Shown here piece by piece: positions 20,535 through 32,119 of a stretch of 64,000 bases of DNA. This DNA is from Symbiodinium natans. Taxonomy: Eukaryota; Sar; Dinophyceae; Suessiales; Symbiodiniaceae. Below the pieces are notes generated by a model, which was not told the origin of the DNA, searched no databases, and worked only from the letters and a program-made list of their open reading frames with translations. Position 1 is the stretch's first letter, and each line of letters begins with the position of its first letter. Location of the stretch: positions 538,501 through 602,500 of the forward strand of contig CAJNDS010001402.1 of NCBI GenBank assembly GCA_905221605.1, written 5' to 3'. Position numbers and translations under genes: made by a program.

Positions 20535-20863
20535 GAGCTTAAGGATCAGAATTGGGGAGATAGTGAGCTCTCCGGAAGGCTCATCGTTTCAGTTCTTCAC
20601 ACTGCAGAGTACTTAGTGCTGTGACATGCTGTGACATGCTGTGACAACCTTCCATGTTGTTGAAGAATGTTCTGCCCAAGCCAACAGCTCCTCAGCAATC
20701 CGGAACTTTTCTCTACAAGCTTGCGGAAATGTGTGGATGAGCATTCTTCTTCCTTGCTTGGTAAGAGCGTCGCTGGGCTCAAGCGAACTGTCTAAGTTCG
20801 ACAGAGTCGCAGTCGCTAGAAGGCGTTAAGACTCAAGAGTGAAGGCTTCCCAACGCCAAGCAG

Positions 20864-23800
20864 ACGGGCCAGCAGAGGCATGAGAATTTGTACCGACAGC
20901 AAGTACAGTACCTAGCAACAATCGCCAGCATGCCATTCAACCCTGAGCGCCCAAACCCAGTATGCCTGCGCCCAATGCTCCCTCGTCCAGAAATCGCATG
21001 GTCAGAACAAGTGCCACAGGGCCTCTGCTTATTCTGTTTCTGCAGCAGAAATTTCCTGCCTCCCATGCTTTTGGAGCATGGCTTTTCAACATGCCCCTGC
21101 GCACAGCGAGAGCCAGGCAAAGTCGTTCATGGACGTGCCGAATCTTCGGGAATTTCAGGGTTCTAGGTTTTACGATTGTAGGGCTTAGAGGGGGTTTGGG
21201 GTTCAAGACTTGTGGGTTTTGGAGCTCAGAAGAGACGTTAAGGACAGGGCTCAGGGTTGACCTCTTCCGACCTCTTCAGCTACATGACATGTTGTAAAGA
21301 TGGCGATGCTGGGCAGGACCTTGCTATTTTGCATCTTATTGGGTTAAAGAGGATCCTGTTTAATAATTGTATTCAGAGAGTTCAAGGGGCCAACCTGGGA
21401 TAGTAGCCGCGATTTGTCGGACCCTTACAGGAAGGGCCAGCCTTATGATGTCGGACTGATTGGATTGGGTTGGCCAGAGCTGCCCCCGTCACATTGAAGG
21501 GTTTAGGGTTTGCCGAACCCATGCGCCCTCAACATGTTTGCAGGCTGCACTGATGCGTTTAGGTCTGAGCCAGCGCCAGCGCAATCCTCGAGTATGCCCG
21601 GCGAGATTTGTAAGCCCGAAACCCTGTCAACCTAACCCGCCTGACCCCGAAGCCTCCGCCCGACTCCCTCTAACCCTAAGCCCTGAACCCCAAGTCCATG
21701 AGCGTTGGGCAGATCGCGGCGCGCAGGGGTTCGGCCCAGCTGCGCCGGCTGGAGGCGACTGAGTGTGGTCTTTGCGGGTTTTGGGGTTTTGGGGGGGTTT
21801 TGGGGTTATTGGGGGTTTTGGGTGTTGTGGGGTTTTTGGGGGTTTTAGGGGTGTTGGTCGTCCAATAGAGGACACGGTAAGAGTGCCTTGTGCACGAACT
21901 GTTACACTATGAGCTCACTGGCGTGTAGGCAGGATGACACGCCGCATGCCAGTATGTACCAAATTGCGCACCCTGGATCACGCAAATCCTGCTAACGAAG
22001 ATCTCAACCGATGCCCCGCATGCCTTACGAAAAAGATGCCTGAAATGCACCTTGAGTTATCATGGTTTTCTGTTTAATGCTCGAACCCTAACCCCTGTCT
22101 TTCGGGAGAAGAGTTCCTCTGGGTAAAGTAGGGTTTTCGGTGCTCAGGCCTTGCAAGAACGGCAGCTAGTCAACGAGCGCCGCTTGAAGAAAGCCATCGA
22201 GGACCTGCAACTGTTTCCATCCTTATGGCAATCGAAGCCGTGTCCATGTTGCAAAAGTGGCTTTCCGCTTTCCTCTAATCGAAAATCATGGCTGTCCCAT
22301 TCGATGGTGCTTGATGCGAGGTTTTAAGTCGTGCATCCGCCTTTAACACCGTGGTTCTAGCATCCTGATCATTGGTTTCACGGCATGTTTCTGCCCACCT
22401 TGAACCCCCGGTGTCTAATTCGGTCCCAGGTCCTAGGTGGTAAGTGCTAGGTACTTGGTAGCAAGGAAGTTTCCCTTTAAGGAATCTCCTAAGATATGCC
22501 AAGGGCTTAGCCATCAAAAGCTGGCTGGCGCTTAGGGCCTTTATGGATATAAGGATCAATGACTAGTAGATATCGCTTCGTTTTTCGCGAATCGCTTCCA
22601 AGGACCAGTAGGTTCATACGACTAAGACATTACCAGGCTCCCATCAGCATCGGCACTTTGAGCTTCAGGGTTCAAGGGCTTGAGGCTTTAAGGCTAAGGG
22701 TTTTGAGCTTCAGGGTTGAAGGGCCAGTAGGGACTCACTTGCTTTTGTTTGTTTGATTGTTTTCAGGGCTGTAGCTCAGCACAGTCTGTATCCGCAAATC
22801 TCCGGCATTGCCAGAAGATGTCGAGGGTTTGGGTGTCAGGGCTTAGGAGCGCACGCTGCGTGAAGGACGCGAACAGCGAACTCGCCCTCGTGCAGAAAAG
22901 CCGCTTAGCAGATGTCCGTGCTGTGAGTCAGCTCAACCAGGCTACAGACTTGGGCAGGGGTGTTTCAGAGTGTTACATAGCTTTTCAAGAACATCGAGAA
23001 CTGTCGCAGGCTTGGGATACTTGCTCTCGGTGTGTTTAGGAATGCGTCTCGTCAAGAATCTGCTGGCAGCCCATGCAACGTTTGAGCCCTGAATCCGAAG
23101 CCGCTCACTTTGGTGGATTTCACGCATAGCACCGAAAATCCGCCGGGCTTGGCCTGACGCTACTTTTGGGTTCGCCGGCTTCACAGGCTTTGGGCCCTTT
23201 GGGGCTTTTTTTGGGCGGCAGTTGGGGTGTTAGGGTCTTAGGGGTTTACGGTAGGGTTCTGGGGTTCAGGGTCCTCCTGGGCTCAGGGTCCTCTGGAGCA
23301 CCTCCCCTTTGTTCGGCGCCTAGCTTGCTGCAGCTGAGGGCGCAAAGAGAAAGCGGAATCCACCGAAGCAGAGATTCCCGGCAGAATTGATTTGGGCGGG
23401 GGGGGGGTTGTTTGAAGTTTGGGTCCCTTATAATCATGTATTGGTGGGATGTCATAAAGAGAGGGAACCTCCCTCGCAAGAAGAACCTAACTGCTTGCAA
23501 GCCCCAGATATGGAGCCCGAAGCCTACCCGTTTCTTGCGGGCCCTGAATTGCAGGTACCTAGAGGAGTCTAGTGCAGGGTAGGTGCGGCGCCGAGCCTAG
23601 ATTCCGACTCAAGCTAGGAACTGCACGCATTTGCCGGCTCTTCTGAAGTGACCCTCGGGTTCTTGATGATGGGGCGTGTGAAAGAGCTTGCACGATTCGG
23701 GTCGTAGGTTGTCTAGATGCTTATTGCTACCCCAAAGCCAGAACCAGAACTAAGGACATAGATGAACCCTACACTCTGTTGAGAGGGGCATCTGCAAAAC

Positions 23801-26800
23801 GAAGCCCAAAACGCCCTTAAAACTCCTTAACCCCCCAAATACTAATTCGTTGACACCCCCAATACCTTGAAAATCCCCAAGCCTAGATGCTCCACTGTGC
23901 CTCTCTCCAAAGTACCTAACATCCTTTCGGGGCTTATGCCCTTTTTTGGATCCCATAGTCCTGTCTGTGGGAAGGCTTTACCTCAGATTACAACTGCTTC
24001 AGCACTGTTGAAAAGGATGCTGCGTCTCACAGTGAGCCTGCAGAAATCCCTGGCCGACCGCCATGTGCTGGAGGCCAGGTTTGTTTTCAGAGGGGCTAGA
24101 AGCTTGCAACATTGTCTACACCTCACTGTACATATGAAGGCAATCCGTGGCATGCGCAAGCAACACGAGTGGAGCTCTGATGCTTAGACCTCAACCTAAA
24201 CCGCCGGAGTGCCACAACCTTCCAGTCCATGTGAACAGCTTCACGAAGCAAGGTAGCAGCACTTATGCATGAGTAGCAGGGCTCAACCCCACCCCCCACC
24301 CCCTCCCCGATGAAGCCCCAGCTGCCAAAACCACCATCCAAGCGAACCCTAAACCCCATCACAGCTGCTATGTGTGCCTGTAAACCATGAACCCCTCAAC
24401 AGTATCCCTGTTGTCCCAAATTAGCCCCTGGACCCAGAAACAGGCCCACGCTTTCATGGGTCAGGTTCTTGGGACATAGCCCTCATTGGAGCAGAAACAC
24501 CGAAGTCCTCTACCACCCTGAGGCCAAGCTCCAGGAGCTGCGCCCGGCGGCGGCGAGGCTGGCGGCGCAGCGCCTGGAAAAGGAAGAGGCGGCAGAGGCA
24601 GCCTTCACTGCTTAACTCTCGCCTTGCAGAAGTAAGTCTCCACCCCCCCCTCCCCCCCCCCACCCCAGGTATAAGTATTGGGGGGCTACTTTGTAAGGGG
24701 GGTGGAATTGTTGTTTCGGTCACCCCACTGCGTTCTCAAAAAGTGCTTGAAAGAGCTCAGCCTTTAGTGTACGTAACAAGGACTTGTTTACATGTTTACA
24801 TGCAGGTCTGTGGAGGGAAAGAATTCCCTATTCAATACCCTAGACCCCACAAACCCGAGCCCACATTACGACAGACCCTCGAGCGAGAGCTTCGATCGAC
24901 GGCTGAAGCGTCTCGGCCTGCGCTGGGTTTTTTCAGGGATCCAAGGCCCGAAAACCCAACACTCCTCTGCCTCTTCCTTTGCCCTGAAATCCCTCACTCG
25001 TGATCGTATGCCACAACAATCCCCTAAAGCCTGTAAACCCTGGTAGTCCCAAACCCCTGAAGTCGAAACCCGACTTTAGAACGTTCGGGTTGAGGGTAGT
25101 CAGTATGGAGGGCGACAGTCTTAAACGAAGCCAGGATTGTCAGGCTTCGGGTGTGCGTTTTGTATGGCTTCTACTCTTGCTTCCTTTCTTACCTGTAGAA
25201 TTCGACGTATAGCCTTTGCACCTTCAAGCAGGGGGCTTCGCGTCTTGGACCCCAGCAGAAAGTCTCGGGCCTTGCTCTTCATGTGGGTCCCCAACTACCT
25301 GACTTTTTGTTATTGTATTATCGTTGTTTGTTATCTTTTTGCTTTGTTTTTTCGGGCGGGGCGGGAGGGGGGGGGAGGTTTCAGGCTGCGAAGTTGAAAG
25401 GTTTGGGCTTTGTTGTTTTGGGGTTCAGAGTGGTTTGGGGTTTTTGGCTGGTTTCTGAAGTAGCGCATCCAAATCCCGAGGTTTAGTAGTGCCCTTCTTC
25501 CCTTTTGGGGGCTCAGGTTCCCTTATATCAACCCCTTGAAGCAAAAAGGGGGGGGGGGGGGGGGCCCTTTTTAGTGAAGCCCCCCCTGCAGGAACTGGCG
25601 GAGGGCCAGCGTCGGCTTGCCGCCGCATACTCGGAGAAGGAATCTCGGAGCTTCTGGGGGTGCGATTGCCGGGATATGCGTATGATATATGGTGCGCTCT
25701 AGAGGGTTTCAAGGGTTCATGGCCTCCGGCTCTGGTTTCAGAGTTGGGGTGAAGGATTTCGGGCTCGCGGGTAGATGCTAATACCGAAACTACCCTAAAC
25801 CCTAAACCCGAAACCCTTTCACTTTGGCCTCCGAAGCCCTTCAGGAGCAACTGCTCGTGCTTCTGCAGGAGCAGAGGGGAACTCTACAGCGCTTGGCGCA
25901 GGCTGCCCTTGGGAGGGCTAAAGGTTCAGCGGACTCTGGGGTTTATTCGGGCATTGTAGGGTTTACGAGAACATTCTACGGTTTCAGGCGGATTCTAGGG
26001 CTTGGGGGGAGGGGGGGGGGCTTGGGAGAAGGGGAGGGCGGGTGTATATGATCTGATGTACGGTTCATTTTTGAGTGGATACAGGCGTGTAGGGCATGAG
26101 GGTTTGGGGCTTAGGAGTTTGCGGCTTATTAGGGGATTCAGGTTGCCCCTTGGACCACAAGTTGCGGAGGAGGTGGCAGCGTAGTGGGGCCTCAACAAGA
26201 TATGTCCAAGTTCTTCTGCACGTTGGCTTTAGGACTTAGAGAACCTACAACTCATCAGCCCAAAGCCTAGCGGGCCTTTTTTGGCTTTGGGGCTGTCATG
26301 CTCTTGGCAAAAGAAACCAACAGGGGAACCCGAAAATCCTGAAAAAGCTGTAGTCCCTCTGACTCAGATCCCGAAACCCTGAGCCCAGGAAGCCGCACGA
26401 GATGTGGCCGAAGCAGATGCCATGGAGGCCACCCCATCTTGTGGTTCGCGGTTCGGGCTGCAGGGTTTACGGGTTTTGTAGGGTTAGTCTTTACAGGAAG
26501 CTGCGCTTCGCGATGGAGCCCTGTTCAATTTAGAAGGAGGCACCCGAACAAGGGGTCCCTGAGTTGGAACAACCTCTGCGTTTTCGCTACTAAGTCCTGG
26601 ACCATGGGACCATGTGAAGTCCTAGATGATTGTGCGCTTGCTTTGGTTTCTGTTTTAAGTATCATGAACGATGATGCAATGTCGTAGACAGAGGCTGAGG
26701 TCGCCAGATTCGAAGGTGAGACAAGAAAACTCAGAAGAGTTAGCTGTAGCAAGCTGTAGCAGACTGCAGCTCAAGCATTTCAGAGTAGCATCTGCCTGAA

Positions 26801-27848
26801 CCCCTAGGCAAGAATCCCACACCCGAAAAGTTCAAAACTTCGCAGCCCTACAGCCCTTACGAGCCCAAAAGATTTCGTCTCGTAAGCCTCAAACCTCTAC
26901 ACACCCTCAAGCCTTGCAGCGAGCTCAAAGCATCAATAACCCCACCCTGCACCCTATACACCCTGTGCAGACTCTGAACCGTAGAATTCATGAACCCTTA
27001 GCCCTCAAACCCTGATTGCCTCCTGAGGCGGAGGCGCAGGAGCTGAGGGCCCGAGCTGCCGCCGAGGCGCGCTACGAGCTGGCCGCTTGGCTTGGATAGG
27101 GCTTTGTATGGCTTATAAAATTGCAGGGGGGTGCTTGAGGTTCAGGGTGCATGTGGTTCAGGGTTTTGCGGGTGGAGTTTAAGGAGTTCTTAGAAGGGCT
27201 TCGCGTTCGGGGCTGTTGAGTTCAAAGGGGACTTCTGTTTCCCAGAATGTATCATAACAACGCAGCTCCGAAGTTGAGACCGTTGCCCGCCCCCACCATG
27301 ACCTCGTGCAGCCCAACCCTTGCTGACGCCCTTCGGAGCCCGAACATCCGAAGGCCCTGAAGCGCGCGTATCTTGAAGTCTTGGGGTTTCAGGTTTTTTC
27401 GAAGTTTCATGGGTACATACCTTGGTTTGCATTGTAGGCGACTGTAAGTAGGGTTTAGGGTTTGAAGGCCTGGTACCGGGCTCCAGCTAGTTAAGCCAAG
27501 GATCTCAGCCGGGCCGAGATGATGCGACGGCGCTCTCTCGTGCGCAGAGCCCGCGCCCTACATCCAACCTGCGAGGGTTCTTAACGATGACACAGGGACT
27601 CGTCGCAGGGTCTCTAGGATACGTAAGGGTTAGGGCCTCGACAAGAAGGCGCCAGGTCTGGGACGCTGATTTGCAGGAGCAAAACCATAAGTCAAAGAAT
27701 GCAGGATATCCTCCCCCCCAGGTAGGCTAGTTCAATTTGTAGGGTAGCTCGTGACTTGTGACAGCCCCTAAGCCCAGAGGACATAGACGGAACAGGCTGT
27801 GGCACTCAGCAATCTCATGTTGGCATCAACATTGATTCAGGAGCTTAA
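20864..27848 (+). CDS. giant coiled-coil gene, first block of microexons
   Basis: A series of short exon-like islands, all +, each bounded by AG|G and GT/GC/GA and each encoding helix with heptad character: 20864-20902 (TGQQRHENLYRQQ, GT donor); 22148-22212 (ALQERQLVNERRLKKAIEDL); 22847-22922 (NSELALVQKSRLADV, GTGAGT donor); 23334-about 23384; 24003-24078 (LKRMLRLTVSLQKSLADR); 24523-24600 (KLQELRPAAARLAAQRLEKE, GC donor); about 24875-24926; 25592-25639 (ELAEGQRRLAAAYSEK, GA donor); 25845-25901 (EQLLVLLQEQRGTLQRLAQ, GC donor); about 26693-26715; 27028-27081 (AEAQELRARAAAEARYEL, GC donor); about 27519-27547; 27795-27848 (GC donor). Most introns are phase 0 and several exons are multiples of three. 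This is one or more long coiled-coil proteins of cytoskeletal type; no named family is recognised. The 5' end is not identified; it starts some 300 nt after the NOT1 stop. Confidence 0.6.
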
Positions 27849-28399
27849 GGCTTTAGCAGCTCAAGCTTGTCCGAGGCTTTTGGCACCTTCCGAGCACATG
27901 TTGAGAGTCTTGGCCGCCTGTGCATCCAGAAGGTTCAGGGGCTTCGTGTCTACGCTTCCTCATAGCTACCGAAGTTCCTGCCCTGCTACCAGCCCCATTT
28001 TTTAAGGTACATACTGGCGAACTACAGCTACAGCGACAGCGCCGCATACAAAAAACGTGATTCCCCTTCATACAGAAATATAACCCCACACTGAAGGCAC
28101 CCTGAACTTCTTGATGTATTTCTGTTTTCATAAATCCTTTATTGCCGGGCCCGAGGTAAGCCCCAAACTAAACTCAGACACTCAGTGGGCTGGAATTCTT
28201 AATCTAGTTTGAAGGTATTGAAAACGAGATGAGGGGCTGCATTTTGCTTTTGTTGCGAAAACGAGCGGTATCACGTGGGGCAATCCTCATGCAGACGTGC
28301 GCCAAATGCAAGCAGCGCCAGGTTTCTGCCTCGTGGCTATTTTAACAATGCTGGCGATGAAAGGCAGTACACACGTATCCCCTAAATCCTCAACCCTTA

Positions 28400-28533
28400 T
28401 CCCTAAACCCTAAGCCCTAAACCCTAAACCCCAAACCCGAAACCCTAAACCCTAAACCCTAAACCCTAAACCCTAAACCCTAAACCCTAAACCCTAAACC
28501 CTAAACCCTAAACCCTAAACCCAAACCCTAAAC
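28400..28533. repeat. longest CCCTAAA array of the window
   Basis: About eighteen heptads, of which about eleven in a row are perfect (28441-28521). It lies in the intronic stretch between coiled-coil exons at 27795 and 29498. The rest of 27850-29497 shows no exon that I trust. Confidence 0.92.
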
Positions 28534-29497
28534 TGCTCACAGCACCTCAGGGCCGTCAAATTTGCTGCCAGCTTGAGCCAAAGCGCACTTCAACGCTGAG
28601 TCAATGACCTCACCGATTGGGATCTATAGGTTTCAGATTCTCAGCCAACCGTACTACTGAGATTTTCTGTAGTTGAAGAGAACGAGCTCCTCATACCAAT
28701 TCCATTTGGGCCGGGGCTTGGTCCCAAAAACCTTGATTTCAGATGCTGTTGGGCCTCCTCGAAGTGGGATTTCAAGATGCGCCCCGCGTTCTCTTCGTTT
28801 CAAGAAAAATGAGGCCCTCACTTTCTGACTTTCCATGTGGGGACAGGCCTTGGCCCCCAAAACCCTGGATTGCTTGATCTGGCGACTGTAGATTCAACCC
28901 TGAATTTCTGAGTTCCTACGACCTGAGGCCCCTTGAAACAAGAAAGTTCGGCCCAAAAGCTGAGGGTATCCGGGAGTTCTCTTTTGTTTTCGCAATTGCG
29001 CGTTCTTTTGTGCACTTTGGGCCATCGGCTTTCAACCGAGCCCCTCATCAGTGTTTTCGTAAGCAACGCTGTCTCTGTACAATTAAGCGTCTAGGAAGGG
29101 TTTGTAAAGATGACAGTCAATCTTATCGGCTTGCTGTTTCGGAAGTGTGCGTCTTACTTAGAAGTGGCACTGGCACCCGATTTTTGTTCGGAACATTAAA
29201 CTTGCGGAGTGTAGTTTCCAGCCCCAAAGGAAAGGTACCTGAAAAAGGCAAGGGCGAGAAGCCTCCGCAGGTAAGATGCAGATTCATTTAGTCTTGGGCC
29301 ACATCCGGGCCAAACGAGAGCAGCGTCGGGTTTCGCAGTTCCTCTTGTTGACTTGTGAGCAACTATCCCATGAAGATGTGAGGGCTGTCTTTTGAGACCC
29401 AAATCTAAACCGTCTTGGCGGATTGGTCAGGGAGGGCTTGAGGAAATTCCGGGACCAACCCTACACCCTATCAACCCTGAACCTGAGTTCTGCTGAG

Positions 29498-31945
29498 GGC
29501 CATCAAGCGCGAGCGGCAGCGGCAGCAACGGCGACGGATGCTGTGGTGCCTCGCAGTGCATTGATGGGTCTGGGTTTGCGGGGGTGGAGGGTGTGGGTTC
29601 CAGCTGGTACGTAAAAAGCCAACACAAGCTTAATTTTTGAGTTTCCGTCATATAGTCATACAGGGTTAACAAACTCAAAGTTTGACTTGTTTTTCGGAGA
29701 ATAGACACGTAGTTTGATGGTCGTCGCGACCTCCACCTAGTACAAACCTATTGACCCTGAAAGCCAGCCAAGCCCCCCCAAATTCTGACCACACTGACAG
29801 ATACATGACTTGGAGCCTCTATCCGACGCTATCTAAGGCGCGAGCTAAAAACCCGAAAAACCCTCCATCCGCCTGGCCCTTCCCAATACTACGTAGTTAC
29901 TTTGAAGGCTGTATGTGAGGAATGTGTATATTACGGTGGTCGAAACCTGATGATCTTGTGGGTAGTAATATAGGCTTTCATAGGGCTTGGGACTTCATCG
30001 GGTTCAACAGAATCCTGGCATCCGAGGCTGCAGAAGATGATGCCAGGCATGCTCTCCACTTGGCGGCGACATGCGAAGGCTTCGGCTACTGCTCTCTTCG
30101 GCAATTCCGAGTGCCATTAGGGTTTATGGGGTTTGGGGTTTAGGGTTCAACTCAGCTTCAGCTGCAGGCTTGCACCAAGCCGGGGCTCTGCAAGACAGGT
30201 CAACTCCTGAGAGCTTCTAAGAACCGATGTTACAGCCAGACGCAATGGAGGCCTTGGCACAGCAGCGGCAGCGCAGCGTCGTCGCTGCGCGCCGCACTCG
30301 GGAGGTCTGAGAAGCAGGGCACTGTGTCAAACGTTGTTTTCTTTGTTCTGCTACTTGGCTGTTCACCAGCTTGTTTATTGGAAGATTGCCATTCGTATGT
30401 GCTTGCGAAACTTTAGGCTGGCGTCATGACTGCAAAGCCTTCCCAAATAGCTTCCAACCCCAACCACCCTCCCCCCAAACCCCCATAAACTCGACAGTAA
30501 GGGTGGGTTTGGGGATGCAAGTAACACATCTTGCGCCCTGAAGGTGGTGCTCGGCGCATGGCGCCGGGCCCTGGTCGAGGCGCAAACTACAGGGGCAGAC
30601 AGGATAGGTTCGGCACAATTACCCCCGTTCCTATAGATACCCCCGGGCATCTTAGTGGTTTTTTGTGGCCCTGAAAAGGCGCGCTTCCAGCGCCGCCACG
30701 CGCCGGCAGCGGAGGCGCTCTCGCGCCGGCGCTTGCAGAGGCCCTCAGTTTGGGGGATTGGGGAGGGGGTTGGGTTGGGGGAGGTTTTGCGGGGGTAGGT
30801 CTTCCTCCCCCAAACTAGTGCTGTTCGTGTGGGCTCCTACATTAAGAAGTCAAGGTAGATGAAGGTCCTTATACTTTTGGGTTGCATATTTGGGGGGAGG
30901 GGGTAGAAGGGTCTTGCATGTCTTGGGTTTGGGGTGTAGGGGTCTCTGCAGGCGCAGCTTCCGCGACTTCCGAAAAGCTCTTGCAGCAAGGAGGGCGCAG
31001 GAGCTGGTCATGGCTTCCAGGTCCCAGGTTCCTTTCGCTATAAATCACTACACCCTCGAAAGCCTGGCCACTTGCAATAAATGGTGGCTATGTGCAGGAG
31101 CATTCCTTGGCTAGTTGGGGTTATGGCCACATACCGGCAAGCTTTGTGAGTTGTCCGGTCAGGGTGCCCTGAGTTCCTAGGAGCTCTGGCCATGTCGCCG
31201 GCGTCTTCTGTCGAAGCTACTGCGCGAGTGGCTTGAGGCATCGGACCTTGCGGCAGGGGAATAATGAAGACCAGCAACATCCTACAACACGAAGTCAATG
31301 GGCGGGCCCTGGGGCTTGTGTGAAGCATCAGGTGGGCAGTAAGGTAAGCAAGTGCACTGACCGGCCTTCCCTGACATGTCTCATGCCCAGAAATCCCTAC
31401 AGGCCCTAGGCCCTAAACCCTACGAAAGACCCTAAGCCGAAGCCTCAAGCCCTCTCGAGCCCAAAACGTTAAACCCTGAGACTCCCTCTGAAGGCACCCC
31501 AAAGCCTTGACTTTCCAACCAGAAAGGAGCATATATCTATGTATACATATATTAATATTTGTAAATATGTAAATATGTAACTACACAAAAAATAAATAGA
31601 TAAAAAATATATGTATATATATATATATGTAAAAAAACCCCTGACTGAAATTGCGCATTTGGGGGGGTGAAGGATGGACATGATACTTTGTGCGGTAACC
31701 GCACGGGATCACTTTTTGGGTCCGAGGGACACACTGGGATCATTTGAGTGCAGCCTCGTTCCAAGTGCCTCTGGGCAACTAAAGCCTGCAAGCCCTAACC
31801 CTAAACCCTATAAACCCTAAACCCTAAACCCTGAACTCTAAACCCTAAACCCTAAACCCTAAACCCCAGCTCGGCGTCGCGGCCGCCGCGGAGCGACTCC
31901 GTCTCCGCTGGGCTGCACGGCGAGCGGCACGCCGGCAGCTGCGAG
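29498..31945 (+). CDS. giant helical gene, Arg-rich block
   Basis: Further exon islands on +: about 29498-29545 (AIKRERQRQQRRRMLW); about 30234-30304 (EALAQQRQRSVVAARRTRE, GT donor); 30680-about 30737 (ARFQRRHAPAAEALSRRR); about 30952-31007 (RSFRDFRKALAARRAQEL, GT donor); 31870-31945 (LGVAAAERLRLRWAARRAAR, GC donor). All are strongly helical and basic. They continue the chain that begins at 20864. Their composition and the Trp near the end of a helix suggest the start of the Sfi1-like region described for 34935-37318. Assignment to one transcript is inference. Confidence 0.55.
31525..31637. repeat. TA/TAAA-rich microsatellite
   Basis: Imperfect TA, TATG and TAAATATG runs marking the beginning of a TA-rich domain that continues to about 44.7 kb. 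Confidence 0.85.
31795..31867. repeat. CCCTAAA array next to exon
   Basis: About nine heptads with two variants, ending directly at the acceptor (CCCCAG) of the coiled-coil exon at 31870. Confidence 0.9.
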
Positions 31946-32044
31946 GCATCTGGGGGCCTGGTAGGAATCCTGATATATGTGGAGGTGTATACAAAATCGA
32001 AACGAAACTGACAAATGAACAAGTAAGATCAAGTAAGTAGACGC

Positions 32045-32047
32045 TAC

Positions 32048-32078
<31 letters not shown>

Positions 32079-32092
32079 CATATATATCTAAC
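32045..32092. repeat. (TA)n microsatellite
   Basis: TA repeats with two ATGTATATACATATAT-type interruptions, just before the minisatellite. Confidence 0.9.
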
Positions 32093-32119
32093 TGGACATA
32101 GATAGAATCCATAGACCCA

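Noticed and set aside
31468-31791. Minus-strand frames rich in Tyr-Ile-Tyr
   Set aside because: Translation of TA microsatellites only.
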